DNA of 34,154 bases from Methanosphaera sp. (GTDB lineage Archaea > Methanobacteriota > Methanobacteria > Methanobacteriales > Methanobacteriaceae): positions 1-34,154 of the forward strand of contig NZ_JAEELZ010000035.1 of the NCBI RefSeq assembly GCF_016282985.1, read 5' to 3'. The first letter of the stretch is position 1. Every line of letters starts with the position of its first letter. Under the pieces are notes generated by a model. It ran no database searches. It was given only the letters and a program-made list of their open reading frames with translations, and was not told where the DNA came from. Shown here piece by piece: positions 1-9,230 of the stretch. The translations under genes were made by a program, and so were the position numbers.

Positions 1-80
1 TGATGAAGAAAGGAAAATATTGAAATAAAATATTTCCCTCTGTAATAAAACTATATTTGGGTTATTACTCATATTTCTCT

Positions 81-104
81 CAATGCAAGGTTTTCTACAG
101 AGCC
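81..104 (-). repeat. Possible insertion-sequence terminal end
   Basis: Read on the minus strand from 104, the sequence begins GGCTCTGTAGAAAACC and continues into TTGCATTGA. A GGCTCT start is typical of terminal repeats of the ISL3 family of insertion sequences, so this may be the outer end of an element whose body lies before position 1. No transposase and no matching opposite end are visible here, so the call rests on one short motif recalled from memory. Confidence 0.2.
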
Positions 105-308
105 GAAAAAACAAAATAATATCAAGTATAATTTGAAAAAAAAATTTTAAAATTTTATACAGAATATAATAAAATAAAGTATAAAATATTAAAGTATTTT
201 TTATTTAAAGAAATTTAAATTGAAAACTAACACTATAAGAATATTATTTTACTAAATAACTTCAAAAGTCAATAAATATGGACACAAACTTTGATTTAAG
301 AATAAAAA

Positions 309-316
309 TTTATATA
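309..316 (+). promoter_or_regulatory. Candidate TATA box for the first glycosyltransferase
   Basis: TTTATATA is a close match to the archaeal TATA consensus and follows a purine-rich stretch (AATAAAAA) that could serve as the BRE. Transcription would start near 335-342, leaving an AT-rich leader of about 190 bases before the ATG at 531. The rest of 105-530 shows no convincing gene. In such AT-rich DNA a chance match is quite possible. Confidence 0.35.
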
Positions 317-530
317 CAGAGTTAAAGAAACTTATATCAGTTATTAAATAAGTAAAATAAGGATTATTTGAATTTTTTTCCATTTACTCTAAATGATATT
401 GTTGATTAGATGATAATTATTTTAATTTTTTGTAATTATTATTCTAAGAAATAACAATTATGAGATAAAAATGGTTTTAGATATTTATTTATTTTTAGAT
501 TATTTTTTTATTATAAAATCGGTGAAATAT

Positions 531-3500
531 ATGAAGTTTTCAATTATTGTGGATGTATATAATTGTGAAAATTATATAAAAAAATCAATAGACTCTATTT
601 TAAATCAAAGTATTAATTTTGAAGAGAATGTTCAATTAATTATTATTGATAAGGATAGTTCTGATAAAACATTAGATATTTTATATGAATATCAAAACAG
701 TTATCCTAATAATATATTAATTTTTACAAAAGAATTCTTCAAAGAATCATATAATTTATCACAAGTATATGATTATATTACTGGAGAATATGTAACTTTT
801 TTATCCAACAAAGATCATTTTACAAAAAATACATTGAAAGATATTTCTATGTTTTTAAAAAATAATCCTTCTGAAAATGTTGTTTCAATTCCAATAAATA
901 ACCCATCAAATAAAAATGACATGGAATTAAATAATAAATTTAATAATATTTCAGATAGTGGAGATTCAATTGAAATAACAGAAAAATTTGATTTTATTCA
1001 AAATTTCCTAATATCCAGTTTTATTAAATTTGATACATTAAAACGTTTTGATTTTGATTTAAATAATAATTTTAATACTATTGAAGGAACTTTTTTAATA
1101 AATAAAATTTTAGCAGAAGAAAACAAAATAGGACTAATAAAAACATCAAAATATTTTAAAATAGATTCCCAGTCATACATTTATACAACTCCTAAAGATT
1201 TTGAAAAGGAATTCTTTATTTCAAATCTAAATTTTTATTATTCAAATATAATCAATTATTTTAAGAATCAATATGGACATGTTCCCCATTTTATTCAAAA
1301 TATGATTGCATATAATCTATCTAAAGTAGTTCAACATAATTATAATTTTTTAAATAAAAAGGAAGAAGAAAAACTTTTCACATACTTATATAATATTTTG
1401 TTAAATATAGATTCAAAAATAATTATTCAAAATGATTTTATTCAACGACCTATAAAATCTTTTTTAACATATATAAAAAATAATCAACAATCATTCATCA
1501 ACATAGAAAATAATCAATTAGATTTCAAATCTAAAAATTTTTTAATTGATAGATTATCTTATCATCCAATTTATTTAACCTATAAGAAAATAGAGGATAA
1601 TATTTTTACTTTAAGAGGAATGTATAATTCACATTTTAATAGTGATTATTTAACTTTTGAAGCCATTATAGAAAATGAAAATGGTGATACTGAAGTTGTA
1701 GAATGTTTAAAATTAGATTATGTTCAAAAAGAAAAAAAGATATCTTATAATTTAAATAAGCCATGGGAATATACAAATTATTTTGAGTTTAATATTAAAT
1801 TTAAGGATGATAATAATAAAAAAATATATTTCCGAACAAAATACAATGATTTAAAAAATAATTATGAATATTTACCAAAAATAGAGTATGCTTATAAATC
1901 AGGAATTACCGAAGAAAATAACATAATATACTCAGAAACCAATAAAATTTCCTTTGAAAAAGAATTTATTGGAATTGGGAATAGTTACCTGTTTTCAATA
2001 ATTATGGCTATCTATAATACAGGTAATTATCTTGATGAATCAATATTATCTGTTATTAATCAAAGTTTAAATTTTGAAAAATATACACAATTGATTTTAG
2101 TAAATGATGGAAGTACAGATAATTCTCTTGAAATATGTAAAGAATATCAAGCACAATATCCGGATAACATTATATTAATTAATCAACAAAATGCTGGACA
2201 ATCAACTGCACGTAATAACGGTTTAAAACATGCAAAAGGAAGATATGTGAACTTTTTAGACAGTGATGATTATTTATCAGAAGATACTTTAAAACTTGTA
2301 TATGATTTTATTAATAAACATGAAAATGAAACAGATGTTATTGCTATACCTCTTACTCCATTTGGTAGATCACATGATGAACACAAATTAAATTATAAAT
2401 TTAATCAAACAAGAGTAATTAACTTAGAAAAAGAACCGGATAATCCTCAACTCTCAGCTTCTTCATCTTTTATTAAACTAGAAGTATTAGGTGATAATCG
2501 ATTTGATGCCAAATTAATTAGTTCTGAAGATGCACATTTAGTTAATCAAGTGTTATTAAATAAAAAAACATTAGGTGTTATAAATAATGCTTATTATTAT
2601 TATAGAAAACGATATGATACGAGTTCAACAATTGATACGATGACTTTTCAAAAGGAACATTATACTGATAGGTTAAAACACCATTTTATGAAAATAATTA
2701 ATCAATGTATTGAAAAAGAGGGTAAAGTTCCAAAATTCATACAATATGCTTTAATTTATGATATTCACTGGTTAGTTAAAGAAACAGAAACATTAGACAT
2801 ATTTAAAAATGAATTTGAACGTAAAGAATTCTTATATTATATTAAAAAAATATTCAGTTTCTTTGATGATGATGTTATTTTTAAAAACAAAAATATCAAT
2901 GATTATGGATTAAAATTATTTTGTTATTATTTAAAAAAAGAAGATCTTCATTTTGAATTAACAAAAAATGATGTGAAATTAAAAATATCTAATAAAATTA
3001 TAGACAACATGGGATGTCACCCTTTATATATTGATATAATTAAAATTCAGAATGGATTTTTAAATATTTCAGGATTTATTAATTCTTTAATTGACTATAA
3101 TTTTACCTCCATATTAGCTGTTAAAGAAAATGAAAATGGTTCTGTAGAATATTATCCATCAAAACAAGTTACTTATACTTCAAGAAAGAATAAACAATAC
3201 TTAGACATTATTTGGCAATACAAAAAAAATTTTGATATTCAAATTCCATTAAAAAACATATTTAATTCAAAAATTAGATTAAAATTCAATTTTCATAAAA
3301 ATGGAGATAATAGTAACTTTAAAAAGGAAAACATAATTTCTATTGATTCCGATATTAAATTTAATAAACATTCAAAATTTTCTGAAACAATAGGATTTTT
3401 AGTAAAAAAACAATATATTTTATTGTACGAAAATAAGACATTTACCATCATACCTTACACATATAAAAAATTATATTCCTTAGAAAAAGAAGTGTGGAAA

Positions 3501-4682
3501 AAATTAAAAGAAGAAAAACCTTATGGTTATAAAGAGGCATTAAAAGTTAGAAAGTTATATACATACTTATATCCACTAGTAAATAGAATTAAACGAGATA
3601 AAGAAATTTACTTGTTTATGGATAGAAAAGAAATTGCAGATGATAATTCAATGCATCTATTTAAGTATGCAAATACTGTGGATGATAATGTCAAAAAATA
3701 TTTGACCGTATCCAATAAAAGTAGAAATTATACCTCTTTATCTAAAATAGGAAATGTGATTAATTATAATTCACTTAAACATAAATTAATCTATATATTT
3801 GCAGATAAAATCATTTCTACACACCCCTACGAAAGCGAATTAAACCCTTTCTTTGAATATGGAGATGACAGACGTGAATTATTTAATGGTTTAAATGTTT
3901 CAAAAGTATATTTCTTACAACATGGTGTAACAAAAGATAATATTTCTGATTGGATGGGTAAATTTAATCATGATTTATCTTTAATAGTAACAGTTTCCGA
4001 TGAGGAACGTGAATCATTTTTTGTTGAAGGTTATGGATTTGATAAAGAAATTATTCAAACTCTAGGTTTTCCTAGATATGATAATTTAAATAATAAAAAT
4101 TCTAGTAAACATATTTTAATCATTCCTACTTGGAGAAAATATCTGCGTGGAAATAAAGAATTATTTGTTAATTCAGATTACTACAAAAGTTTAAATGGTT
4201 TGTTAAACAATAAAACTTTAATTTCTATTGCAAAAGAAAAAGGTTATACAATTATATTTAAAGCGCACCCCGAACTTGAAAAAAACATCAATGAAACTGA
4301 TGAATTATATATTGATTTATTTGATATCCCTGATGAAGTAAATTTATCTACAGAAGAATCATATCAAGAATTATTCAATAAATCCTCTTTATTAATTACT
4401 GATTACTCTTCTGTATTTTTTGATTTTGCATATATGAAAAAACCAGTAATATATTATCATCCAAATGATAATTATCATTACATGAATAGTTATTTTGACT
4501 ATGAAACTATGGGTTTTGGTGAAATAATAAAAGATGAAAATGATTTAGTAAACTTAATGATAGAATACATGAATAATGATTGTAATATGAAAAAGAAATA
4601 TATCGGACGTGTAGAAAACTTTTTCAAATATAATGACAAAAATAATTGTAAACGTGTATACAATTGGATTAAAAAGAATTAG
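531..4682 (+). CDS. Trimodular glycosyltransferase: two GT2 modules plus TagF-like polyol-phosphate transferase
   Basis: A 1383-residue cytoplasmic or membrane-associated enzyme, probably building a surface glycopolymer. Residues 1-110 and about 488-600 are GT2 (GT-A fold) domains. The second is intact, with NDGSTD near 524-529 and a DSDD metal motif near 577. The first is degraded, with DKDSSD and SNKD at the same places, so it has probably lost catalysis. About 1000-1383 is a CDP-glycerol/ribitol glycerophosphotransferase-type domain (TagB/TagF family) with QHG near 1130, AHPEL near 1245 and DYSSVFFDFAYMKKPV near 1291. The regions after each GT2 domain match each other (GHVPHFIQ/GKVPKFIQ, SYHPIYL/GCHPLYI), so one block of about 480 residues was duplicated. 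ATG 531 is chosen because GGTGA lies at 521-525 and the GT2 fold begins there. An ATG at 471 in the same frame has no such site. Function as a teichoic-acid-like polymerase is inference. Confidence 0.85.
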   Translation: MKFSIIVDVYNCENYIKKSIDSILNQSINFEENVQLIIIDKDSSDKTLDILYEYQNSYPNNILIFTKEFFKESYNLSQVYDYITGEYVTFLSNKDHFTKNTLKDISMFLKNNPSENVVSIPINNPSNKNDMELNNKFNNISDSGDSIEITEKFDFIQNFLISSFIKFDTLKRFDFDLNNNFNTIEGTFLINKILAEENKIGLIKTSKYFKIDSQSYIYTTPKDFEKEFFISNLNFYYSNIINYFKNQYGHVPHFIQNMIAYNLSKVVQHNYNFLNKKEEEKLFTYLYNILLNIDSKIIIQNDFIQRPIKSFLTYIKNNQQSFINIENNQLDFKSKNFLIDRLSYHPIYLTYKKIEDNIFTLRGMYNSHFNSDYLTFEAIIENENGDTEVVECLKLDYVQKEKKISYNLNKPWEYTNYFEFNIKFKDDNNKKIYFRTKYNDLKNNYEYLPKIEYAYKSGITEENNIIYSETNKISFEKEFIGIGNSYLFSIIMAIYNTGNYLDESILSVINQSLNFEKYTQLILVNDGSTDNSLEICKEYQAQYPDNIILINQQNAGQSTARNNGLKHAKGRYVNFLDSDDYLSEDTLKLVYDFINKHENETDVIAIPLTPFGRSHDEHKLNYKFNQTRVINLEKEPDNPQLSASSSFIKLEVLGDNRFDAKLISSEDAHLVNQVLLNKKTLGVINNAYYYYRKRYDTSSTIDTMTFQKEHYTDRLKHHFMKIINQCIEKEGKVPKFIQYALIYDIHWLVKETETLDIFKNEFERKEFLYYIKKIFSFFDDDVIFKNKNINDYGLKLFCYYLKKEDLHFELTKNDVKLKISNKIIDNMGCHPLYIDIIKIQNGFLNISGFINSLIDYNFTSILAVKENENGSVEYYPSKQVTYTSRKNKQYLDIIWQYKKNFDIQIPLKNIFNSKIRLKFNFHKNGDNSNFKKENIISIDSDIKFNKHSKFSETIGFLVKKQYILLYENKTFTIIPYTYKKLYSLEKEVWKKLKEEKPYGYKEALKVRKLYTYLYPLVNRIKRDKEIYLFMDRKEIADDNSMHLFKYANTVDDNVKKYLTVSNKSRNYTSLSKIGNVINYNSLKHKLIYIFADKIISTHPYESELNPFFEYGDDRRELFNGLNVSKVYFLQHGVTKDNISDWMGKFNHDLSLIVTVSDEERESFFVEGYGFDKEIIQTLGFPRYDNLNNKNSSKHILIIPTWRKYLRGNKELFVNSDYYKSLNGLLNNKTLISIAKEKGYTIIFKAHPELEKNINETDELYIDLFDIPDEVNLSTEESYQELFNKSSLLITDYSSVFFDFAYMKKPVIYYHPNDNYHYMNSYFDYETMGFGEIIKDENDLVNLMIEYMNNDCNMKKKYIGRVENFFKYNDKNNCKRVYNWIKKN

Positions 4683-5361
4683 TATAAAATGATTTATTAA
4701 TTATTTTATATTTTTTTCAATTATAAATAAATGCTTGTTTTGTAAAAATTATTAAATAAATCGTTTTGATTTCTTTAATAATTTATTTTTTCTAATGATT
4801 TCAGCATAATAGTATTTTATATATTGAATCATGAAATGTAATTTGTATTTTTTTATTTTTCGAAAAAAAAAATCAAAAATTATATTACATTATAAATCTA
4901 ACTTTAGTAGCTACTTATTTTGCAAAAAATATAAAATACTTTTTCTAAATAACTATTTTTAATAAAATTTTTTCTCTTAATAACGGAAATTCAAAAGATT
5001 TACTTTATTAATGACTTTAAAAGTATATGCAATAGAAGTATTAAACTTAATCAAAGCATTCCATATTATTTAAATCATAATAAGTATATTATTAATAATA
5101 AACATAATAATATACATAATAATTATTTACAATTATTTTTTCATTACGATTAATCTTATTTGAAAGATTTAATCAATAAAAAAAGAAAATTTAATCAAAA
5201 TAATGATTCTAATTATTTTAAATAGTAATTATGATATTAATAACATTTTATTTAAGAATATCCAAAAAATCTAAAAAAATAGAAAAACAGAGGATATTCA
5301 TTATTAAAAATATGGAAAATAATTATTAAATATTAAATAATTATATTTTTGAGGGATTTTT
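4683..5361. other. Long AT-rich gap without a clear gene
   Basis: About 680 bases of very AT-rich DNA separate two glycosyltransferase genes. It holds the hairpin at 4746-4792, a short self-complementary A/T run near 4851-4872 (TTTTTCGAAAAA), and near 5007-5223 a stretch in one frame with few stops but only Asn/Ile/Lys/Tyr-rich, low-complexity coding capacity. That stretch could be a decayed gene end, but nothing in it is recognisable. The promoter of the next gene should lie here. AATTATAT near 5337-5344 is too close to the coding start to be convincing. Confidence 0.4.
4746..4792 (+). terminator. Hairpin with T-rich tail after the GT2-GT2-TagF gene
   Basis: AATTATTAAA at 4747-4756 is perfectly complementary to TTTAATAATT at 4774-4783, and one more A-T pair extends the stem. 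A 17-base loop separates the arms, and ATTTTTTC follows. It lies 64 bases after the stop codon. The stem is all A/T, so the T-run may matter more than the hairpin for archaeal termination. Confidence 0.45.
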
Positions 5362-7395
5362 ATTTATAAAATTTCAATTATAATACCAGTATACAATGTT
5401 GAAAATTATATTGATCAAGCATTTGAATCAATATATAAACAAACAATAGGTTTTGAAAATTTAGAAGTAATTTTTATCGATGATTGTTCAACGGATAATA
5501 GTAAAAATAAATTAGAATACTTGGAAAAAAAATATGATAATGTAGTTTGTGCGTATTTAAAGGAAAATAGTGGATTTGCTGGAAAACCTAGAAACATAGG
5601 ATTAAACTTAGCTAAAGGCCAATACATAATGTTTTTAGATCCTGATGATATATATTTAGAAAATATTTGTGAATTTTTGTACAACAAAATCTCAGAAAAA
5701 AAAATAGACATGGTGTCCGTTAATTTTGGTATAAGAACTGTGGAAAATAAGATTAGTTGGGACCATATTGGACTTACAGATTATCTTAACATTTATTCCT
5801 TGAATGAAAAACCTTCATTATTAATATTACCTCCATCAATTTGGACAAAAATTTATAAAAAAGAGTTTTTATTAAAAAACAACATCAAATTCAACGAATA
5901 TTTACCTGGTCAAGATGCCTTATTTATGTACGAAGTATTATTAAAGGCAAATGGAATTTCATACTATAACGAATCTTTAGTTGTTTATGGAAAGAGAGAT
6001 TATTCTAAATCTTCTCAAAAATCTGTTACAGATGACTTAACTTTTAATCGATTATTAGAATATCTGAATATTTATGAAATCATGTATCAAACATTAGCAG
6101 AATCAAACCCCGATGTTGTTGTTGCATTAAACAGCCATATTTCATATTGGACATTATTATTACAAAAATCATCTGCAAACACTTCAGAAAATCTCATTCT
6201 AATTGAAAAATGTATGAAATTACTGGAAAAAATTAACCAATATCCCTCAAATAACTTGGAACTGTTAAATGTATTAAATAGATCTAAAACATATACATTC
6301 ATAAATTTATTAAATTTTCAAAATAATAAGATAAATGAAGATTTAATGCTAAAAGAAAAAGTTTACGAAGTTTTATTTAAAGAAAGTGTTGAATCAAATA
6401 CTATTGAAAAAATTGAAGAAAATTCTCAAATAAAAAATGATTTAAATATTCAAGAAAAGATTTCAATAATTACCTATGTATATAATGCTGAAAAATATTT
6501 ACATGATTGTTTAAATAGTTTACTCCATCAAAATTTTACAGACTTTGAAATAATCTGTATTGAAGATGCATCAACTGATAGATCAGCCAAAATATTAGAC
6601 TACTTCATAAAAAAAGATTCTAGAATCAAAGTAATTAAAAATAAAGAAAAAATAGGACCTAACAAATCAAGAAATATTGGAATTAAATATTCTAAAGGAG
6701 AATATATTCATTTTATTGATTCAAATGATTGGATAGATGAAAATACGTTAGAACTTTTATATCATACTGCTAAAAAAGAAAATACTGATGTAATTTTATA
6801 TAATTCGCTTAACTATGATATGGATAAAAAAATGTTTTTCAAACCAAAAAATTCTTTTAAATTTAATATAATATGTAATAAAACATTCAATTTCAAAGAT
6901 ATAGACAATGAAATAATTTTTGAAATTCCACATAATCCATTCAATAAATTTTTTAAAAAATCATTTTTAATAAATAATTCAATTTGTTTTGAAGAAAAAT
7001 TATATGATGACTATAACATTTTTTTCTTTAAAACCATCTTTGAAGCTGAAAAAATATTTTCATTGAAAAATTATTATTATAATAAACGTATCTCTAATGA
7101 ATCCATGAAAATAAATAATTATGATTCCTGTGAGAACTTAAAAAGCTGTGAAATAATTTTAAATTATTTTAAAAATAACGATTTATATGATTCTTATAAA
7201 AAAAATTTTTTGAATTATATTGTTAATTCTCTTCAAAATATCTTTAATGAAAATAATCCAAAATTCGAAGAAAAAACATCCCAAGACCTGAAAAATAAAA
7301 TACTTGAATTCATCTTAAAAAATAATCTCGAAAAAGACTTTGAAGAAAATTTAAGTCAAAGTAACTTAAATTTTATAAATACATTTAAACTTTAA
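5362..7395 (+). CDS. Two-domain GT2 glycosyltransferase with probable ATT start
   Basis: Two GT2 domains in about 677 residues. The first, from KISIIIPVYNVENY, has DDCSTD near residue 40 and DPDD near 93. The second starts near 366 (KISIITYVYNAEKY) with EDASTD near 402 and DSND near 453. Both keep the nucleotide-sugar and metal-binding positions, so two transfers in one polymer-building cycle are plausible. The start is odd. The frame is open only after the TGA at 5350-5352, and GAGG at 5351-5354 stands 7 bases before ATT at 5362, which would give MYKISIIIPVYN. The first conventional start, TTG 5521, would remove the nucleotide-binding half of the first domain. Either ATT initiates or an ATG has mutated. 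The substrate is unknown. It sits between another glycosyltransferase and a coiled-coil gene on the same strand. Confidence 0.75.
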   Translation: MYKISIIIPVYNVENYIDQAFESIYKQTIGFENLEVIFIDDCSTDNSKNKLEYLEKKYDNVVCAYLKENSGFAGKPRNIGLNLAKGQYIMFLDPDDIYLENICEFLYNKISEKKIDMVSVNFGIRTVENKISWDHIGLTDYLNIYSLNEKPSLLILPPSIWTKIYKKEFLLKNNIKFNEYLPGQDALFMYEVLLKANGISYYNESLVVYGKRDYSKSSQKSVTDDLTFNRLLEYLNIYEIMYQTLAESNPDVVVALNSHISYWTLLLQKSSANTSENLILIEKCMKLLEKINQYPSNNLELLNVLNRSKTYTFINLLNFQNNKINEDLMLKEKVYEVLFKESVESNTIEKIEENSQIKNDLNIQEKISIITYVYNAEKYLHDCLNSLLHQNFTDFEIICIEDASTDRSAKILDYFIKKDSRIKVIKNKEKIGPNKSRNIGIKYSKGEYIHFIDSNDWIDENTLELLYHTAKKENTDVILYNSLNYDMDKKMFFKPKNSFKFNIICNKTFNFKDIDNEIIFEIPHNPFNKFFKKSFLINNSICFEEKLYDDYNIFFFKTIFEAEKIFSLKNYYYNKRISNESMKINNYDSCENLKSCEIILNYFKNNDLYDSYKKNFLNYIVNSLQNIFNENNPKFEEKTSQDLKNKILEFILKNNLEKDFEENLSQSNLNFINTFKL

Positions 7396-7465
7396 GAAAA
7401 TATCTCAGAATAAATAAAAAAAAAGAATTATTAACTGTATCCAAATAGTTTTACGGGTGATTAAA

Positions 7466-7933
7466 ATGTTAAAAAAAATTAAAGAATCAATTTTAGAAAA
7501 AAGTGATAGTTATGTTTTTTATAAAGAAAACTATGAAAAACTTATCAAAGATAATGAAAATCAAAGGGAATTAATCAATACAATAAAGCAAAATCTAGAA
7601 GAAAAAAATAAAGAAATTAATAAAATTAATCAGGAAAAAGAGGATATTTCAAAAATACTCACAGATATAAATGATTTAAACATATCTACAAAAAGTATAG
7701 AAAATAAATTTAATGAATTAACCCAAATTAACAACAATATCCAAGAAATCAACAAAAATATACAGTCATCAACCACAAAAAATAAAGAATACAGTGAAAC
7801 CCAAACAAGCAACATAAACCAAATAAATGATTCTATAGAAATAATTGATAAAAAAATTAATATAACATCATTACATAACGAAAAAATTATGGATATAATT
7901 TCCAGTATATATCTGGAAGAACATGAAAAATAA
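7466..7933 (+). CDS. Coiled-coil protein of unknown function
   Basis: A 155-residue, highly charged protein rich in Lys, Glu, Asn and Ile. From about residue 15 to 145 it is nearly all heptad-like helix without Pro or Gly (segments such as NKEINKINQEKEDISKIL), and it has no signal peptide or membrane segment. ATG 7466 is chosen because GGGTGA lies at 7455-7460; a GTG at 7457 falls inside that site. It follows the two-domain glycosyltransferase by 70 bases and may be cotranscribed. An oligomerising or scaffolding partner for the glycosyltransferases is possible, but nothing in the sequence proves it. I do not recognise a family. Confidence 0.65.
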   Translation: MLKKIKESILEKSDSYVFYKENYEKLIKDNENQRELINTIKQNLEEKNKEINKINQEKEDISKILTDINDLNISTKSIENKFNELTQINNNIQEINKNIQSSTTKNKEYSETQTSNINQINDSIEIIDKKINITSLHNEKIMDIISSIYLEEHEK

Positions 7934-7963
7934 TAAACCTACCCTAAAAATATAGGATTTATT
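7932..7963. terminator. Shared hairpin between convergent genes
   Basis: AATAAACCTA at 7932-7941 pairs with TAGGATTTATT at 7953-7963 with one bulged base. It spans the 25-base gap between the convergent coiled-coil and aldo/keto reductase genes and overlaps the stop codon of each. There is no strong T-run, so a terminator role is only suggested by position. Confidence 0.3.
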
Positions 7964-9104
7964 CACCAAAATGTGTTTCTACTTTTTTTAGTTCTTCAGG
8001 TATATTAATCGATTGAGGACATATTGAAACACATTTTTCACATTTGGTACAATTATGTGCTTTTCTATCTTCATTTAAATGGAACCTATATTGTATTGAA
8101 GCATTTTCACTTCCTGATAATTTATCCATATTATATTCATAGAAACATTTTGGAATGTTAACACCAAAGGGACAAGGCATACAATAATTACATCCTGTAC
8201 AAGGAATATTTCTAAGTTCTTTGTATTTTTCTTTAACTTCTTCCAATATTTGTTTATCATTTTTTGATAATTTAAATGATTGATCAACTAAAGAAATATT
8301 GTCTTTAACTTGTTGTAAATTACTCATTCCACTTAATACACAATTTATTTCATCAAAATTCCACAAATAATTGAATGCCCATTCAATATTTGTATGTTGA
8401 ATTTTTGACTTTGAAAATATTTGCTTTATTTCATATGGAATATTTTGTGCTAATTGACCTCCTCTCAACGGTTCCATTATCATTGTTCCAATATTTAATT
8501 TATGTAATTTATTAAGCCCTTTTAGACCTGGATTTTCTTCATTGTCCAAATAGTTTATTTGAGTTAATGCAAAACCCCATTTTTCATAATCATTTAATAT
8601 TTGTTCTAATAATTCATAGGACCCGTGTGTAGAAAAACCTACATGCTTAATTCGTCCATCATCCAAAGCACGATCAATAAATTCATATAACCCTTTTTCT
8701 TTAATTGATGAATAATAAGAGTCCTTTATAGAGTGTACAAAGAATAATTCTATTTGTTCTGTCTGTAATCGTTTTAAATGCTTATTTAAAGTATCATCAA
8801 AATATTCCCATGAATTAATATTCCAAGAAGGCATTTTTGTAGATAAATGAATCTTATCTGAATAATCTTTTAAGTTTTCTGAAAGTATTGTTTCACTAAC
8901 ACCTGGCCTTGATCTGTCGGAAGTATGGTAAAGTAATGCTGTATCAAACATATTTATTCCATTTTCTACCGCGTATTCTATCATTTTTCGTGTTTCATCT
9001 TTGTCTACATCTTCAGGGTTTTGACTTTTTAAAGGTAATCTCATAGCACCAAAGCCTAAAATTGATGATTTTATACCTGTCTTTCCTAATGTCCTATATT
9101 TCAT
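7959..9104 (-). CDS. Aldo/keto reductase with C-terminal ferredoxin-type cluster domain
   Basis: A 381-residue soluble oxidoreductase. Residues 1-290 form an aldo/keto reductase TIM barrel with the catalytic tetrad visible as Asp54 (FDTA), Tyr59, Lys90 (STKM) and His124 (FVHS). The C-terminus carries two cysteine clusters, CTGCNYCMPCP near 303 and CTKCEKCVSICP near 354, typical of the fused 4Fe-4S aldo/keto reductases common in anaerobes. The substrate cannot be told. The iron-sulfur part suggests coupling to ferredoxin-type electron flow. No ribosome site precedes ATG 9104, and GTATATTT lies on the minus strand at 9127-9120, so a very short or absent leader is likely. It is convergent with the upstream glycan block and apparently not part of it. 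Confidence 0.9.
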   Translation of the reverse strand: MKYRTLGKTGIKSSILGFGAMRLPLKSQNPEDVDKDETRKMIEYAVENGINMFDTALLYHTSDRSRPGVSETILSENLKDYSDKIHLSTKMPSWNINSWEYFDDTLNKHLKRLQTEQIELFFVHSIKDSYYSSIKEKGLYEFIDRALDDGRIKHVGFSTHGSYELLEQILNDYEKWGFALTQINYLDNEENPGLKGLNKLHKLNIGTMIMEPLRGGQLAQNIPYEIKQIFSKSKIQHTNIEWAFNYLWNFDEINCVLSGMSNLQQVKDNISLVDQSFKLSKNDKQILEEVKEKYKELRNIPCTGCNYCMPCPFGVNIPKCFYEYNMDKLSGSENASIQYRFHLNEDRKAHNCTKCEKCVSICPQSINIPEELKKVETHFGE

Positions 9105-9187
9105 ATTATTCTATTTATTAAATATACTTGAAGTATTTATTTGAGAGAACAAAGGAATAAAATAATTGATAACGATACTGCCCATAT

Positions 9188-9225
9188 AAAAAAAAGAGTC
9201 ATAAAATGTATTAAAAAAAAGAAAA
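9188..9225 (-). terminator. T-runs downstream of the adhesin gene
   Basis: On the transcribed (minus) strand two tracts of eight T residues, at 9220-9213 and 9195-9188, follow the adhesin stop codon, the first preceded by CTTTTC. Archaeal RNA polymerase terminates at such T-runs without needing a hairpin. Confidence 0.45.
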
Positions 9226-9230
9226 GGATG

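Noticed and set aside
471-530. Upstream ATG at 471 as start of the first glycosyltransferase
   Set aside because: It has no ribosome site and would add 20 hydrophobic residues before a GT2 fold that starts cleanly at ATG 531 behind GGTGA.
5415-5711. 98-codon minus-strand frame opposite the two-domain glycosyltransferase
   Set aside because: It is antisense to conserved GT2 motifs and has no start signal.
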